This document shows positions 43,012 through 56,800 of a DNA stretch of 64,000 bases, one piece after another; position 1 is the first letter of the stretch; each line of letters begins with the position of its first letter. The DNA comes from Rhizodiscina lignyota (taxonomy: Eukaryota > Ascomycota > Dothideomycetes > Aulographales > Rhizodiscinaceae). A program made the translations under genes and the position numbers. Under the pieces are notes generated by a model. That model did not search any database, was not told the DNA's origin, and saw nothing but the letters and a program-made list of their open reading frames with translations. Location: contig ML978121.1 of NCBI GenBank assembly GCA_010015805.1, positions 3,162,001-3,226,000 on the forward strand, written 5' to 3'.

Positions 43012-43392
43012 TTTCAGAGACAGCAGGCTGTACAAAATGCGTTGCGAATGAGAGGTGCTGAGGCAGAGGCGGTACTCGGATATGACGCGACTTGAACGCG
43101 CAAAAAGTGTGGGTCCCTTTTTATCTCAAAATAGCAATGGTCACGTGTCAACGTGATTATCTTACCCCCATTGACCTGGGCTCTCAATATTTCAAGAGAT
43201 AAAAAGTATTCGCATAAACTGAAGATTAATTCATAGCAAGAAAGGCCCTTAATTGCAGATAAAACAGGTGGGTATCTCGGAATCCCAAGGAACCTCCCCA
43301 CCAAATACTCCAAATCATCCGTGATGGAAAGTAGTGCATCGGCCATTACTGTTTAGGCCATGTAGCAGAGCGGAATTGCGCTTGAATCCCCA
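43012..43392. other. Promoter region of RAD5
   Basis: 381 bp between the RAD5 start and the stop of the SHG1-like gene, both minus-strand. It includes a perfect E-box/CBF1-type palindrome CACGTG at 43142-43147. No gene is present. Confidence 0.55.
43142..43147. promoter_or_regulatory. CACGTG palindrome (E-box)
   Basis: A perfect six-base bHLH site about 130 bp upstream of the RAD5 ATG, followed by a second half-site (AACGTG). Function is inferred only from position. Confidence 0.3.
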
Positions 43393-45446
43393 CTAGTCCC
43401 TGTCCCGACGTCTACTTCTACTCCTGCTACGGCTCCTTTCGCGACGGCGCTCTCGTTCTCGCTCCCGTTCTTTGTCTCTATCACCTCCCCGTTCACGTTC
43501 ACGATCTCGGTCCCTATCGCGATCTCTTGAGCGATCACGAGTGGAGCCGCCTGGCACATATCGATCAATCTCGGTGTATCGATGTCTCTCTTCTCTGTCC
43601 CGTCCATCTCGATCCCGTCCATATGAATCTCGTCGATTATCCCTCTCGTCCCTATCCCTATCCCTGTCCCTATCCCTATCTCTGTCTCTGTCTCGGTCTC
43701 GATCCCCACGATCCCCACGATCCCCACGATCACGATCGTCTCTCTTGTTGCGAACGCTAGATGAAGGAACATAGCGGTCAATGTCTGGTGGGCTGCGTGA
43801 GCGAGAACGCCGTCGTCGAGGAGGCGACAAGCTGCGATCACGAAAAGATCGTCTTGGAAGAGATCTACTTCTCGATCTATCGCGTCTATAACGAGGCGCA
43901 CTTCTACTTCGCTCACGTGAGCGCTCGCGAGCACTGCGACGAAGCTCTCGACTATCACGGTACGATCGGCTTTCCCGCGAGCGGCTTCTCTCCTTGTATG
44001 AGCCTCTATCAGATTCTCGGATTTCCTCATGCCGGCCGGATACGCGTCGAGAAGGTTCATGACTTCTCTCCTTGAGTTTCTCGTGCGGCGAGCGGTCTCT
44101 CTTCTCCTCTTGACGACTTGGTGGACGGGCACTTGCGGACATGCCATCTTTCATGCGCTTCTCGTTTGTCTCTATGGAACGTACGACTGGGGACTTCGTA
44201 GCGACTTCGCGCGGCTCTTGTTTCAGAATTTCATCTTTGACAGCAGGTACCAGCTCTGGTGTCTCAAGTACCGGTTTTGTAGAGCTTGCAGGCTTCACCG
44301 AAGTGATTTTGCCAACTTCGGTTTTGCTTTCAGATGTATCCGACTTAACGGGGGATTTTTCAAGCTTGGCCAGTCGAGCAGCAGCTGGATCACGAGGAAC
44401 GATGGACTTCGGCACTAGCATCTTCCGCGCAGGCGGTTCAAGATCCTCAGAGCGTTCAAGTTCCGGACGTTGGCGAGACTTTGCTGCTTTTTGTCCTTCT
44501 TTGAGAAGTTCCATCAGAGCTACCTCCTCGAGATCCTTCTCCTGCTCTGGAGGGATAGACTTGGCGCCTTGATCTATGCTCTGCCTGCGTCGTTCTCTTC
44601 CCCGAGTTCGCTCTCGTTCGTATTCCTCTCTCTCACGCTCTTCGCGACGGCGTCGCTCTCGCCTCTCCTCCCTCTCGCGCTCATACTGTTCTTGTTCTCG
44701 TTCATATTCCTCCTGTCGCTTGCGCTCTCGCTCTTTCTCGCGCTCTCTCTCCGCTTCCCTCTCAGCTCTGCGTCTGTCTTCTCGTTCTTTTCTCTCCTTT
44801 TCGCGAGCTTCCTCCTCCTCTCGGCGTTTCCGGCGCTCGTCCTCCACTTTCTTGCGCTCCTCACGATCCCTTCTCCTCTCTTTCTCCTTCTCTTCTTCGA
44901 GTGCTTCCACCCGCTCGTTTCGTCGAGCTTCCGCTTCTTGCGCCCACTCTTCCTCGGTCTTGCTACCTATTCGCTGCTCATTTGCTGCAGTTTCTTCGCC
45001 AACGTCCTGCCTTCGAATTGCGCGCAGTTGTTGTTCAGCATCGACGAGCAGCTCCTGCACGAATTGGTTGACTTTGTCTTCAACAACACGGTAGATGTCG
45101 CTGCGCTCTGCGCTACCTTCGATTAGAGGGGCGGCAATGCGACGGTCTTTGGCAAGGAGGGAAGGGTCGCGGTCAGTTTCGCTTTCTACGATGCCTTCGA
45201 GCGAGGCAAGTAGCGCTGTTTTTGCGTCCTAGAAGATAGCAATGTTAAATAGTGTTAAAATTAATGTCTTTTCACTGTACTTACGCCATGTTCGAACTTC
45301 AAGTAGGCTGCTTTCCTCAAACCATCAAAGTGACCTCGTTTCTTGAGTCGTTCCATCAGCCCTTCGACGGCTGCACGCTTCGTAGGCGAGAGTGGCAAGT
45401 CGGAGAGCTTTAGCGGCTTTCTGCTCTCAGCCATCGAAGCCATCAT
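43393..45446 (-). CDS. SHG1/BOD1-domain protein with long RD/RS-rich tail (2 exons)
   Basis: Probable subunit of the Set1/COMPASS histone H3K4 methyltransferase complex. Exons are 45446-45285 and 45228-43393: 1,998 nt, 665 residues. The N-terminal 120 residues are the BOD1/SHG1 domain (VEGLMERLKKRGHFDGLRKA, then KTALLASLEGIVESETDRDP, VNQFVQELLVDAEQQLRAI). It is followed by a long charged helix of E/R repeats (about 160-300), a linker, and a C-terminal region of SR/RS and RD dipeptides like that of splicing regulators. Yeast Shg1 has only about 140 residues, so most of this protein is an added tail, which suggests contacts with RNA or RNA polymerase II. Starts at 45446, 45443 and 45434 are all in frame; I chose the first. 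The tail is encoded by hexamer repeats (separate entry). Confidence 0.85.
43651..43727. repeat. In-gene hexamer and nonamer repeats encoding RD/RGD runs
   Basis: Nine degenerate hexamers (CCTATC, CCTGTC, TCTGTC, TCGGTC types, 43651-43704) encode the Arg-Asp run of the SHG1-like protein on the minus strand. Three exact nonamers GATCCCCAC (43701-43727) encode its Gly-Asp-Arg run. Their length in multiples of three keeps the frame; length variation between strains is likely. Confidence 0.8.
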
Positions 45447-47863
45447 GTGTGAAGTTTTCTGGAGAAGATTGTCGAAAGTACAGAGAAACGGCTTGATGGA
45501 TGCCGACTTTACGATAGGGGCCCGACAGGGCACTAGGAACGGCGAATCGATGCTGGCTCTACCGCGCGCACGAAAATGCGGCACTGATCAGGAGAGTCAT
45601 AGCATCATTGTTGTGCGGTGGAGAGAAGAAGGAAGGGTTGCGCAACTGGAAGGACGCGCCGCAAACCTCCCAAGCTTCACGTGTCTTCGTCCTCTCCCGT
45701 CGGGCCCTGGGGTAACTGAATAGAGGAAAGTGCGGAATCTGGTCTTGGCATTTCGACTCAACGTCATCGCAAGACTGAAATCTAAATAAGCTATGGAAAG
45801 ATCAATGTTCAGTTAGTTACGTGCATAATGGCAGCTTTGAAGATTGTATAAAGACTCAAGACATGGTCTATGCCTCACGGAGTCTCACGAAGAGCACTCT
45901 AACCCCCAATCCTTCACAATACTATCCTCGCTGTCTACCCACCTATCTCTTCGATCGAGCAAATGCTGTGCTTGCGAAAGGCTGGCCCTCGACGCCGTTT
46001 TGGAAAATATGGGCCCAAGAGCGCCTCCACACCGCATAGCTAAGGACGGAGTGATGGAAATTGAGAACTGAAATATCCATCATTGAACGCTTTCGCCCAT
46101 CCAAGCACATTCTCCATACCCCGAAGTCAAATCAACAGTGGTAAAAGGTTGGTCGTAGCTTTCAAGATACCAATAGCTAAATCGATAGTCTCTACAACGA
46201 ACAAATCGTACAAGTTTTGCAAAGGTCTGTCATTATCACATACATCCGGAAGAGCATGAGACTAAGCTTTACGAGATAGCCTCGAAATGCGATAATTGCT
46301 CGCACCTCCGCGTTACATCTTGTCCTCCGCCCAGCTATTTTGTCGCCCTCGAGGCCAGTTGGATTGCAATGGACAATCTGGCTGTTCCTCTAGTCCTATC
46401 AGGATTAAGACACATGTAGGCGTGAGACTGATATAACGTAGCTCGTATTGGTACAATATACTTGATGTTGGAGACACGAGGGGGAGCATGTCCCTTTGGG
46501 CATCAGTATGCACATGAGACCATTGGATCATGCCCCCAACCGCCGGGATAAGCCACAATGGCCAACGGTCAGCTGTTTCAATTTCCATGCGTTGAATTAA
46601 TGCCACAAGCGGACCTTGGACCATTGACTCGCGCTGTTCCATGCCGATAGTTCATAGATGACATTGGCCGCATTACAGCGTTCGGTCTTTGACGGCTTGC
46701 GCGGGGATCATCAAACTACGTTCCGCTCTGTGAAGGCCAGCGCCTTTACATGTAATAGGCAAAGCTGCAGCGTGATTTATCCGAAAACGCGAATGCTGCA
46801 GAACTGAATGTGTGGACTGGCCGGAACGTGTCGTATCGAAAAGTAGGATCTATCTCCCATATTTGTCGGGTCTCATAAGGACGCCTTTTAGTATTTCACT
46901 TTCTAACCAAAGGTCTCACTCTTGACGAGCAAGTTCTGTTTGTGTGTGGAAGAGGCGCATCGATGAAAAAGATCGCGGGTAAGAGGAGTAGGTGGATCAA
47001 GTCTTGTTTCCTGTCGCGAGGATTGTCAGAAAGCCAGTCAAGATGGTCCAGGAGTTGGAAATGTTTTGTTTTCTTCAACCATTCTCCGACTATCATAATA
47101 TGTCAAGCGACGCTGCGATAGAAAAAGAGGTGATTGTTTAGTTTCGGATTCAAGGCTGCTACTCAGGAAGAGAACCTCAGAGGTAAGCCTGGGAGTGAAA
47201 AGCAGCTAAGAGTCTCTTGCTCCGTCTGGTGTTTTTGTTAAGCGTCACGGACAGAGTGACGCGCAAATGTTCTGCGATTGGACAAACAAGAGTAGCCCAG
47301 GAGGAGGATGAGACTGGCAGGCCATACGACAGCCTAGCAATGTTCTCAGTGGTCAACTGCTTGGTGTTAGTGACCTCAGGCATGGGCGAAAGAGGAATAG
47401 TCCCGTGTTGGTCTTGGCAAACGTTTTTCGACTATATTTCGCCGCGCCACGCGCATCTCACTTGTTTTCTTTCTCTCCACCGCAAACGCACACTTTCACC
47501 TGGCGACTCTTGACCCAGGCTGAAATTTCAATATATCGCGCGCAGTTCGGGTCTTGCTCACACGAACTGGTCTGATATCGAGGGCTCAAAACTCTCAAGT
47601 GCACTGTCTCTCCGGGCAGTTGTGTTGTCCCACTTCGGTGGGTATATCTTCGCGGTTTCGACCGCTGGAGGCTGGATTCGCTACGGCGGCCAGTCATCCG
47701 TCGCCCAAAAGGCGGCCTCTTTTTCTACACCCTCCTCCTCTACATCTCAACAAAACACTTCAATCAATCTTCGCTTCAATACATATCATCGCCTTCATTG
47801 AGGCCTTGACGACGATTCTTTCTGACTACTGTCACGATCATAGTCATCCACACCTCGATCGCG
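45447..47863. other. Large divergent intergenic region
   Basis: 2.4 kb between the SHG1-like gene and the giant DUF3638 gene. I examined both strands and find only short frames. A minus-strand ATG frame at 46642-46313 (109 codons) has no recognisable content. The last 170 bp before 47864 are pyrimidine-rich, as expected for a fungal promoter and transcription start. A hidden multi-exon gene cannot be excluded. Confidence 0.45.
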
Positions 47864-50800
47864 ATGGCTTCACGGCCTGTCGTGGATACAGGCATCGTCG
47901 AGGCTGCAGTCAACCATATCGCTCTTCCGCCTATCTTGCCTGGGAAAGAAGATGGAAGCCCCAACACGATCAAACGCCTGCTCGTCGACTATATGCTTGG
48001 TTCAACTGCTCAGCTTCAAGCGCTTCGGCCGAATCACTTGCGTAGCGTCTGGGAACAAATCCATGCCGTGGTCCAAGACGCCAAAGATGTCATTTCTAAC
48101 GGCCGACTGCAAAAGGACGCGCTCTTGAAGAAATTCCGCAGTCTAGATCATGGACGGTTTCTTATACTACATGTTACCGAGCAAAATGCAGGATTGCTGG
48201 TTTACCGAGACTTCGAGTTAGTGACCATCAGACCTGAGCTTTAACTTTGTCTAACATTCACGGTGCAGGAATCCGGACGAAGTCACCTTCGAAGGTTTCG
48301 AAGCGGCTGCACCTTGCGAGCCAGTTTTAGCGGCCGAAAATGCTCTGAAGTGGGATTTCCCGACTTACAGCGTCTCAATTCCAAGCAAAACATTCGACGA
48401 CGACGAGTTCCAAGATCAACTTGCGACATTTCTCGAACATGCGAGTCTAGAATCCATCAATAGATTTGCTGCGCATACCGGCAACTCAACAGCCTGGGTG
48501 TCGGAAATACGTGATACTACGGATCCTTCCCTTATCACAAACCTCTTGATGACCCTGCTCGAAGCCCTCGGTCATCAGAGAACATCCCCATTGTTGCGGA
48601 AGCGTGTTCGAGACGAAGTCTTCTGGAAGAAAGGCATGGGCAAGCCGTGGCGTCGAAGTCCTTACTGGCTAGTCTTGAAAGTTGGCATTCAAAGATTCTG
48701 TTACCAGAGATTCGGTGGTGGCCATGGTCATGCTTACTACAAGTTCCTTATCTGCGGTGCATTGGCCCATCTTCTTGCAAACGATGGTCGCCGTCTCAGA
48801 ACAGAGCTTCGGGCCTTGCTCAACGTTAAGCTTGCGCGGCGGCTTGCGAAAATCGAGGTGGACAAAGACAATGCTCCCCTCTGCTTCAAGCCTGTGTATG
48901 AATCGCTTTTCTCAGAGCTTGGAAATTTCTTCCAAGAGGTGCTGGGCCGAACACGCAACGATTTAGAGACGATCTGGTCGAGCATTCGGGGCATCGTTCG
49001 CCCTCCAAGTTACCTACCACGCCGTGCGGACACGAGAGACCTCACTTTGACGCTCCACAATAGTATGCCGTATATCCGGGCCATTTTCTCATGGGCTCCC
49101 GAATTTGATCAACTTCGGGTCCATCCCGTCAACTTAACGAAGGCGACGACAACTGCAGCTACAAAATTCGCACATCGTTACTTTGAGCTCACCGCACAAG
49201 AGATGGAAATAGAAGTCGACGTCATAGCGCCGATGGAGGTTACGGAGGAGAATTGTATTGCTCTTGCTGATCAAATTGAGCAATACCTGGACGATGTGGG
49301 CGAGGCGTACAATTACGATCCTTTGCAAAAGAGTGCGATGCTTCTCACTGTCATGCAACTGTGGGTCATCCTGGACCAAATCGCGACTGGATTGTATGAA
49401 CTGCTTCTTGAGTTCAACCCTGGTTGCGTCCCGTCACTCTTCGACGTTCTTCTGGCACCACATCGCCAGGATATGCATCGACTTCAAGCAATTCAGAACT
49501 ACATCAAAGAGCGCCTGAAACAATGCAAATATCCGAACGAAACTATCTTCGACAGCCTCTCTTTTGCAGAGCGCTATTTTGATTGCTCCCCTAGCGCACC
49601 CAAGCTTCAATCACTGTTCGCTGAAATCACTGCACTGGGCGATGCTGGACGAGTACGCAAAGAGCAAGAGTGGCGAGCCATGAATGACGAATACAACTCA
49701 ATTATGGCACAAAGTCAATTCGCAAGCTGCACCTGCTTACCACACTCTTATGGCTGTGTGAAATGTGGTCTCGAAGCCCAGGCTAGACGCATGAGGATCA
49801 ATGTCCATGAACATCCTCTACCCTCTCGCCCTACGGAGGCGAAAGCTGTGATTTTCGAAATGTGCGCCCCGGAGGCATTTCAAGCATACCGAAACACAAC
49901 TTGGCGGATCTTTGGCACACTCACGAGAGAACTACAATCTGTCACCGATCGTCAAGTCTATTTCCTTCGAGATTACTCTGCACTAAAAGATCTCAAAGAG
50001 TCTTCGATGGATGGCATCTGTCTTGCGTCCGTGAAAAAATCATGGATCGACTCTCACTACAGACAAGTCAACTTTCCCGTTCCATTGTCCGAAGTTTGCT
50101 TGCCAAACAGATTCGAGTTTGGTCTTTATGACTCGAAAACCAAAGTTTGGACAGCCAATTTTATTGACTTCGCTAAGCTCTCTCATCACGTTGCTGTCAA
50201 GCTGCCCGGAAAGTCTCCCTTCAGGGCCTTGTACACCTTGCCTCAGTTTGCGCCGGATTCAAATGGTCGAACGTCCAACGAAATCATTGCGAGCCAAACT
50301 GAGTGTCCAGCGACTATGAGCACGCATGAGTTTACCACATTTCAATCTCTGCAGAGTGGAAAATTTCGGCGCTGGGTCTATCTTCTCATCGAACTCGGCT
50401 GCCAAAACATAAATTTCAGTAACGAGGCCTGCGTATCGGTGACTAACATGCTTGTGGATCAGGCTGGCCCAGAATGGCATGACGACCTGCGCCGTAAGGT
50501 CCACCATGTTTTCAAAGACGCAAATTTCTGCAACCGGCTCTTGGAACAGCTCCGTCTCCGTCTTGAGAACATTTCATCCAACTGGCGAGAATACCAGCAA
50601 ATGGAACTTATCATTTCGATCCTGCTGAGAACGGTCCACCTTGGGCCTACCTCTGTAATGACAGACGCAATGCGTTTGTTGCTCAGCGTACGCAGCACCA
50701 CACTTGAATGGGCACGCCTTCTGCGGAAAGAAATCCAAATGTGTACGGATATGAAGTCTTCTCAATCATGCTCCTCCTATGGGTTCTGGGCAGCTTTACT

Positions 50801-53800
50801 CTGCAAGAGGACATTTTCGGTATACGTCGGTCACGAAATTATCGAACATGAGGAACTCTGCCAGTATTTCGAATGCTCAATCGCCCTTCAAGACAACCTC
50901 ACCGCAGATCCAGACAATCTGCCCTCTTTCTCTAAGCACGCACTCGTTCGAGACCTCAAAACGACCTTCCGGATGCGGAACCTGCTCAGACGATCTCTTG
51001 GAAATAGCCTCACCGCTCTTTCGGAAGCAGTTGATAGCATATGGCCCCGAGATCGTTCAAACGCAGAGCGCACCTATTCGAGCCTCAGTTTTCTGGATTC
51101 ACCACAGGAATGGTGGGTCCATGCCACGATCAAGGCGACTTCTCGGACACGCGCGCAATTGGTGCATTACCATTTGCTTCATGGAACACTTCTCATTGAC
51201 GGTATGCCGTTGGGAAAACTCCCGCCGGATATCCGCAATGCGCCAGTCGTGAAGCAGCTCTTCGGAGACCAGAATTTGATGATTTATCCCTCAAGCCTGC
51301 ATGGTATGAGCCACATGCTTGCCTTGGACAATCATGGACACCAGATACATCTGGGCTTCCGTAACGGAGATCTTGTTCTTAGGGCACAGCACTATGGGTC
51401 GCTTCTGGAATTCATTCAAGCAGACAAATTTGGCACGCCGACGGACTTTGATCTTCCGGAGAATTTGATTTCGAACTGCCATCACTGGCTAGACCTCCAC
51501 ACTGGCGTTATTGAAATTCGTCAAGGCCCCGAGCACTGGAAACCCAAGGCTGGAAATTGGAAGCTGGATGTTCACAAGCGTGTCGCACAACGCCGAGAAA
51601 GCATTCTCGTCGATCCACGAAGCAGGACATTCGATAGAGTCGCATCCGCGTTCAAACATTTCGAAGACCGCTATCAGCTCACTGTCTTCATGCCCAAATC
51701 GAGACTGTCTGTCGAACTACGACGTCTAGAATTGCAGTTCTTTGTCAACGAAAGAAATCTCTTAGAATGCCGTCAGTTGAGCGCAGAGATTGATGAAGAT
51801 CAAGACGCTGGTACATTCTATGGACTGATGTCCATGCTGGTCCTCAGAGAGGTAGTTCGCGGCCATGGGCAGAGCATCGTCAATAAAAATCGAAGAAGTA
51901 TCCTCACGCCGCTCGGTCCTCCGGACGGTTGCACTCGCCGAGGGGATCATGTTTCGGTTATTTTGTCAAATCGTGGGTCCTACGGGATCTACACAATCAA
52001 TCAATCTCTCGGACGTCTTGAGTGTGCACCGGAGCCGCGCTTATTATACCACAAGGCATATCTTCATGCCGTTACCTCCTTCATCTTGCCTGACCCCTTG
52101 ACTGGTTTCACTGGAAGCGAAATGGCCTTCCGGGACCTACAGAGCGGACAGTTCCAGCCATGGGCGCCCCTCTCTCCAACTTGCCTGACTATTTTGAACG
52201 AAATCAGAAGTCTGAGCCCGAAGCGCCAGTACTACCCACGCGATAGGCGCACAATGCAAGTTGTTGAATGGAATCAATATCTGAGCACTGCGGTGCAGCG
52301 TGACGAACTCAGCTTCCTGGTGCAAGACATCGTGAAGAAATCTGAGACTTTGTCCAGATTTCATCTAGGCCAAGTCGAATATTCCAACCCGAACTCACCT
52401 TCAGAAGCGCATCTAACTCGACGGGCTGGTTTTCGACGTCGACTTTTCGAGCGTATTGACTCTGCTTTTGACCCTGGATTTGGGAAACCCCCAGACATGG
52501 AATACGTTTCGAGGGGACGCCGCACAGCCACGCAGGCACGCAAAAATGTCTATGAAGTCGTGTCAATTCTGCGCAGCTGGCCCTCGGCCTTGCTAACTCC
52601 CACTGATTTCGCGGGTATCCTTCAGCGATATCCCACGATAGGTGGATTTGTCGCCCCATTTTCGCCAGTTTTGCTTTCGGACACTTTGGAAGCCCAACAT
52701 GGCATCCGTTTCGGAGAATTAGTCGAACTGTGCCGCAGCTGCGGCATCTCTGATGTCTACAGACTGATGTTTTTAACGGCACTGTTATCTTTCCGTAATG
52801 ACGTGGACATGGACGTTATGCGAACATTCATTGCCTTTGCGATCTTCCAAGACCTCAAGGATGTAATTCCCCCGCCGTGGTCTTCGTACACGCACTTCCG
52901 GGCAGACAGTGGCCCTTCCTTTGATTATCTTGTTCAGATGATGAAACCATCTGCAGCTCAGTATGCTGGCGATACCGGCGGTTTGGGCGAGTTTCTTGAC
53001 CAGAAGACGAAGAAGAGACTTCGGAAGGAGAGGGAACAACATGAGACTCTTGTGCAGCAAGAATGTGAAACGCTCGCCAAAGCTTTTCTCCAGCAATGGC
53101 CCAGCGCCGAAATCGACAGTTCGAGCGTTCCTCGGATGTCTACGCTTGATGTTTCTCGAATTAAAGACGTTGTTCAGCCCGAGTGGACCCGACTCTTCCA
53201 CAATCGACAGCTTTCGAATTATGTACAGCACATTCAGAAATCCCTGGACAAGTTTCGGACAGAGGAGCAACTGAGCTTCCCCATGTTCGAGACGACTGAC
53301 CCAGAGGTTTTCCCGAGTCATTTGGAAGGGCAAGACATCCCAAAGCTTTCAGTAGAGCTCGTTCGAAAGCCATTCTCATCTCCATCGAACGGTCATTCAC
53401 GCACAACGGCTTTGGCCATTCATAAGACTGGCATACCAAAAGAGAATGACCCACCTGTCTTGTCGTTCCCGGTCCAGATCAAGCCGAAGGCAAACGAAAT
53501 TCTCAATGGACCTTCTTTCCAGACCAGGCAGAATTGGGATGAGTTGAAGACGATTATTCTGAAGGTAATGAACTCACCTTCCAGCATCCGACAGCAGTAT
53601 GGGGAAGACCTTCTGCAAAGTCTCGAAGACCTCAAGGCTATACACATAGTACCGAAGGTCACTTCCCAGCAGACAGATCTAGACTTTCGCCAATTGCAGC
53701 AAAGACTCGTAAGCCGTTTCAGAGACATTAACATGGCATTCGAAGCCAACGACCCGAGAGCCAAATGGCTGAAGCCTGGTCTGCTCTGGCCACCGCTTAG

Positions 53801-56800
53801 TCTAATCTCTATCCTTGAAACTCTTCGAAGCACCTGGAAATGCTCCTTCGGCTCGAACATGAAAAATGCGGTGACTGATCTTGCTGTTACGGTTACTCAG
53901 CTGCAGCGAGCATTGCGACTGGAAGATGCGAACCTGAAGAAGAATCGCCAGAGAATTGAAGAAGAACAGAAAAACAAAGGCCATACAAATTGGAAACCTA
54001 TGGAGAAGCCTGACTGGGTTCTTTTAGAAATTGACGCTGATATGATGATACGCCCAGAGCAAGTTGAAGTGGCAATTGCCACAATCAGTCCTGAAAGCGG
54101 AGATGCCTCGCTTCTCCAAATGAACATGGGGCAAGGAAAGACTTCTGTCATTATGCCAATGGTTGCCGCTGTGCTTGCTGATTCAAAGCGTCTTCTGCGG
54201 CTTATAGTGCCAAAGGCACTACTTCAGCAAACGTCGCAGCTCCTTTCCGTCCGGCTTGGGTGTCTTCTTGGCCGTGAAATTCGACATGTCCCATTCTCTC
54301 GCAAGACTTCCAACGACAACAATACCATCAAATCATTCTTTGAGATCCATCGCGATATTCGCGCAAAGTCTGGAGCAATCATTGGTTTACCCGAGCATCT
54401 ACTGAGTTTTATGCTCAGCGGGCTTCAAAGACTGGCGGATGGCCGAGTTAACGAAGCGAGAACCTTAATTGGTGTCGAATCATGGATGAGACGATGGGCC
54501 CGAGACGTATTAGATGAATCCGACCATATACTCTCTGCTCGAACGCAGTTGATCTACCCTTCAGGCTCGCAAAAGACTCTCGATGGACACCCCCACCGCT
54601 GGGAGACGGTACAATCGTTGCTGGGACTCGTAGCAGGGCACTATTTCAACTTGAAAAAGGCATTTCCTTTCAGCATGGAGGTCATAGAGCGGCGGAACGC
54701 ATTCCCTATGGCTTACTTCCTGCGGCCCGATGCGGAGCAAGCTCTTCTCGGTCGCTTAATAAACGATGTACTCTCCGGCCAGGTTCCCACCATCCCAATC
54801 CAGCAATGTTCGAGGGAACAGAGATCCTCAATTCGCCGTATTATCTCGAACCCAGTCGTAGCTCCCGTCGACGCTGAGCGGGTTCGCAATCTGTTCCCAG
54901 ACAAGCCTTCTATCAAGCAATCTGTGTACTTGGTTCGTGGCCTGCTTATTCACCGCATTCTCTTGCTGGCATTGAAAAAGCGCTATAATGTCCAGTATGG
55001 CATTGACCCGCGCCGTGACCCTGTCGCCGTGCCCTTCCACGCTAAAGGAGTTCCCTCAGACCAGGCAGAGTGGGGCCATCCTGATGTCGGCATTCTCTTC
55101 ACCTGCCTTAGCTTCTACTATGGAGGGCTCAGTAGCAATCAGCTGCGCCAAAGCCTTACCCACATATTGCAGCTGGACGATCCCGCATCAGAGTACGACA
55201 TGTGGACGCAGAGCTCCCCACACCTTCCCGAGTCTCTTCGCGACTTTAATCTGCTAAATCTCGACGACGAGGCGCAACTTAAAGCTCTTTGGACTCATTT
55301 CCGCTACAATGTTCCAGCTATCAACTGTTTTTTGAACGAATATGTGTTTCCAGTCCACGCCAAACAATTCGCCGTCAAGATTCAAGCCTCAGGCTGGGAC
55401 ATCATTCTTCGGCCACTGGACAAACAGCAAAATGGCTCCTCAGGACCGCTAACCACTGGCTTCAGCGGAACGAATGACGCTCGTTTGCTACTACCAATGA
55501 CGGTCGCCCAGCGTGACCTGAAGGGCTTGTCACATACAAATGCTGAGGTTTTGTCGGTACGTACATGTATTTCTCTTAACTTATATAACAGTTCTTCTAA
55601 CAATTTTCTTTTCTTGCAGTATCTATTTGAGCCGAGGAATCGGGGATATATGCTTGCCTCCTCGCGCTTGGGAAAACGACTGAGCGAAATAGAGCTCCTC
55701 GCAGTTCTCAAAAACGAGAGAATCCGAGTCCTCATCGATGCGGGCGCTCAAATACTGGAGATGGACAACGTGACTCTCGTACGAAACTGGTTGAAGGTCG
55801 ACACTGAGCCACCGGCAGCCGTATACTTCAATTCGGAGAACAAGCTATATGTATACTATCGTGGCGGGAATATATGTCCACTTGCTGCAACACCATTCGC
55901 AGAGAATCTGAGCGATTGTCTCATCTATCTAGACGAATCGCATTGCCGAGGCACGGATTTGAGGCTTCCTGCGAATGCGAAAGGTGCTTTAACACTGGGG
56001 ATCGGACTGAGTAAGGATTCCGCCGTACAAGCCGCGATGCGCCTTCGACAACTTGGTACGACGCAATCTCTCTCCTTCCTGGTGCCCCCTGAAGTTCATC
56101 AGAGCATTCTGGACGTCTGCAAGAAGTCTCGCAGTGACTGGATCGACTCGGCTGACGTGGTGCATTGGTTGTTGGAGCAGTCATGCGTTGGAATTGAGTC
56201 ACTTCAACCTCTTTTCTTTGCGCAAGGCTCAGACTACTGTCAGCGCATGCAAGCGGCGAAGGACTTCGCCGCGTTCCTGGACGACGAGAGTGATCGTGAA
56301 GCTTATTTAGCTATCTTACGCCAACCAGAGCGCCAGACCATTCAGAAGCTTTATCAGCCGAAGACTACCAAAAAGGCCACAAAAGATCTTGCCATTACCG
56401 ACGCTGACCTTAAAAGTTTCATGGATGAACTGCACGTTCGACGCAAAGGGTTCCATGATTCTGGAAATACTGTCCAGAGTTCCGCATTGCAAGAAGTGGA
56501 ACAAGAACGCGAGGAGGAGCGTGAGACAGAGGCTGTCCGCGAAGTGCAGAGGCCGGTTCCTTTTGCTCCTCACGGTTTCGGTGGAGTGCACAAGGATATC
56601 TTAGAATTCTGCAAGACCGGCTATCTCGTTGCTAACTCACAATCCTATGACAGGTGTCTAGAAGCTCTCCGTCGAGGTACAGCTCTCGGTGTCAAGCATG
56701 GGATTAACATCGCTGCGGATAAGTCTAGGCTCTTTGTGTCTCGCGAATTCATGCAGACCGTCAAGATCCCCGGCGATCGCCTAAATGACGACTTTTTGCG

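Noticed and set aside
43651-43704. CCCTAT-like hexamers that resemble telomeric repeats
   Set aside because: They are degenerate and in frame, encoding Arg-Asp runs of the SHG1-like protein, with unique genes on both sides.
43472-45126. Long plus-strand frames antisense to the SHG1-like gene (Ser/Arg-rich and Leu/Phe-rich)
   Set aside because: They are mirror images of the low-complexity E/R and R/D coding repeats on the other strand.
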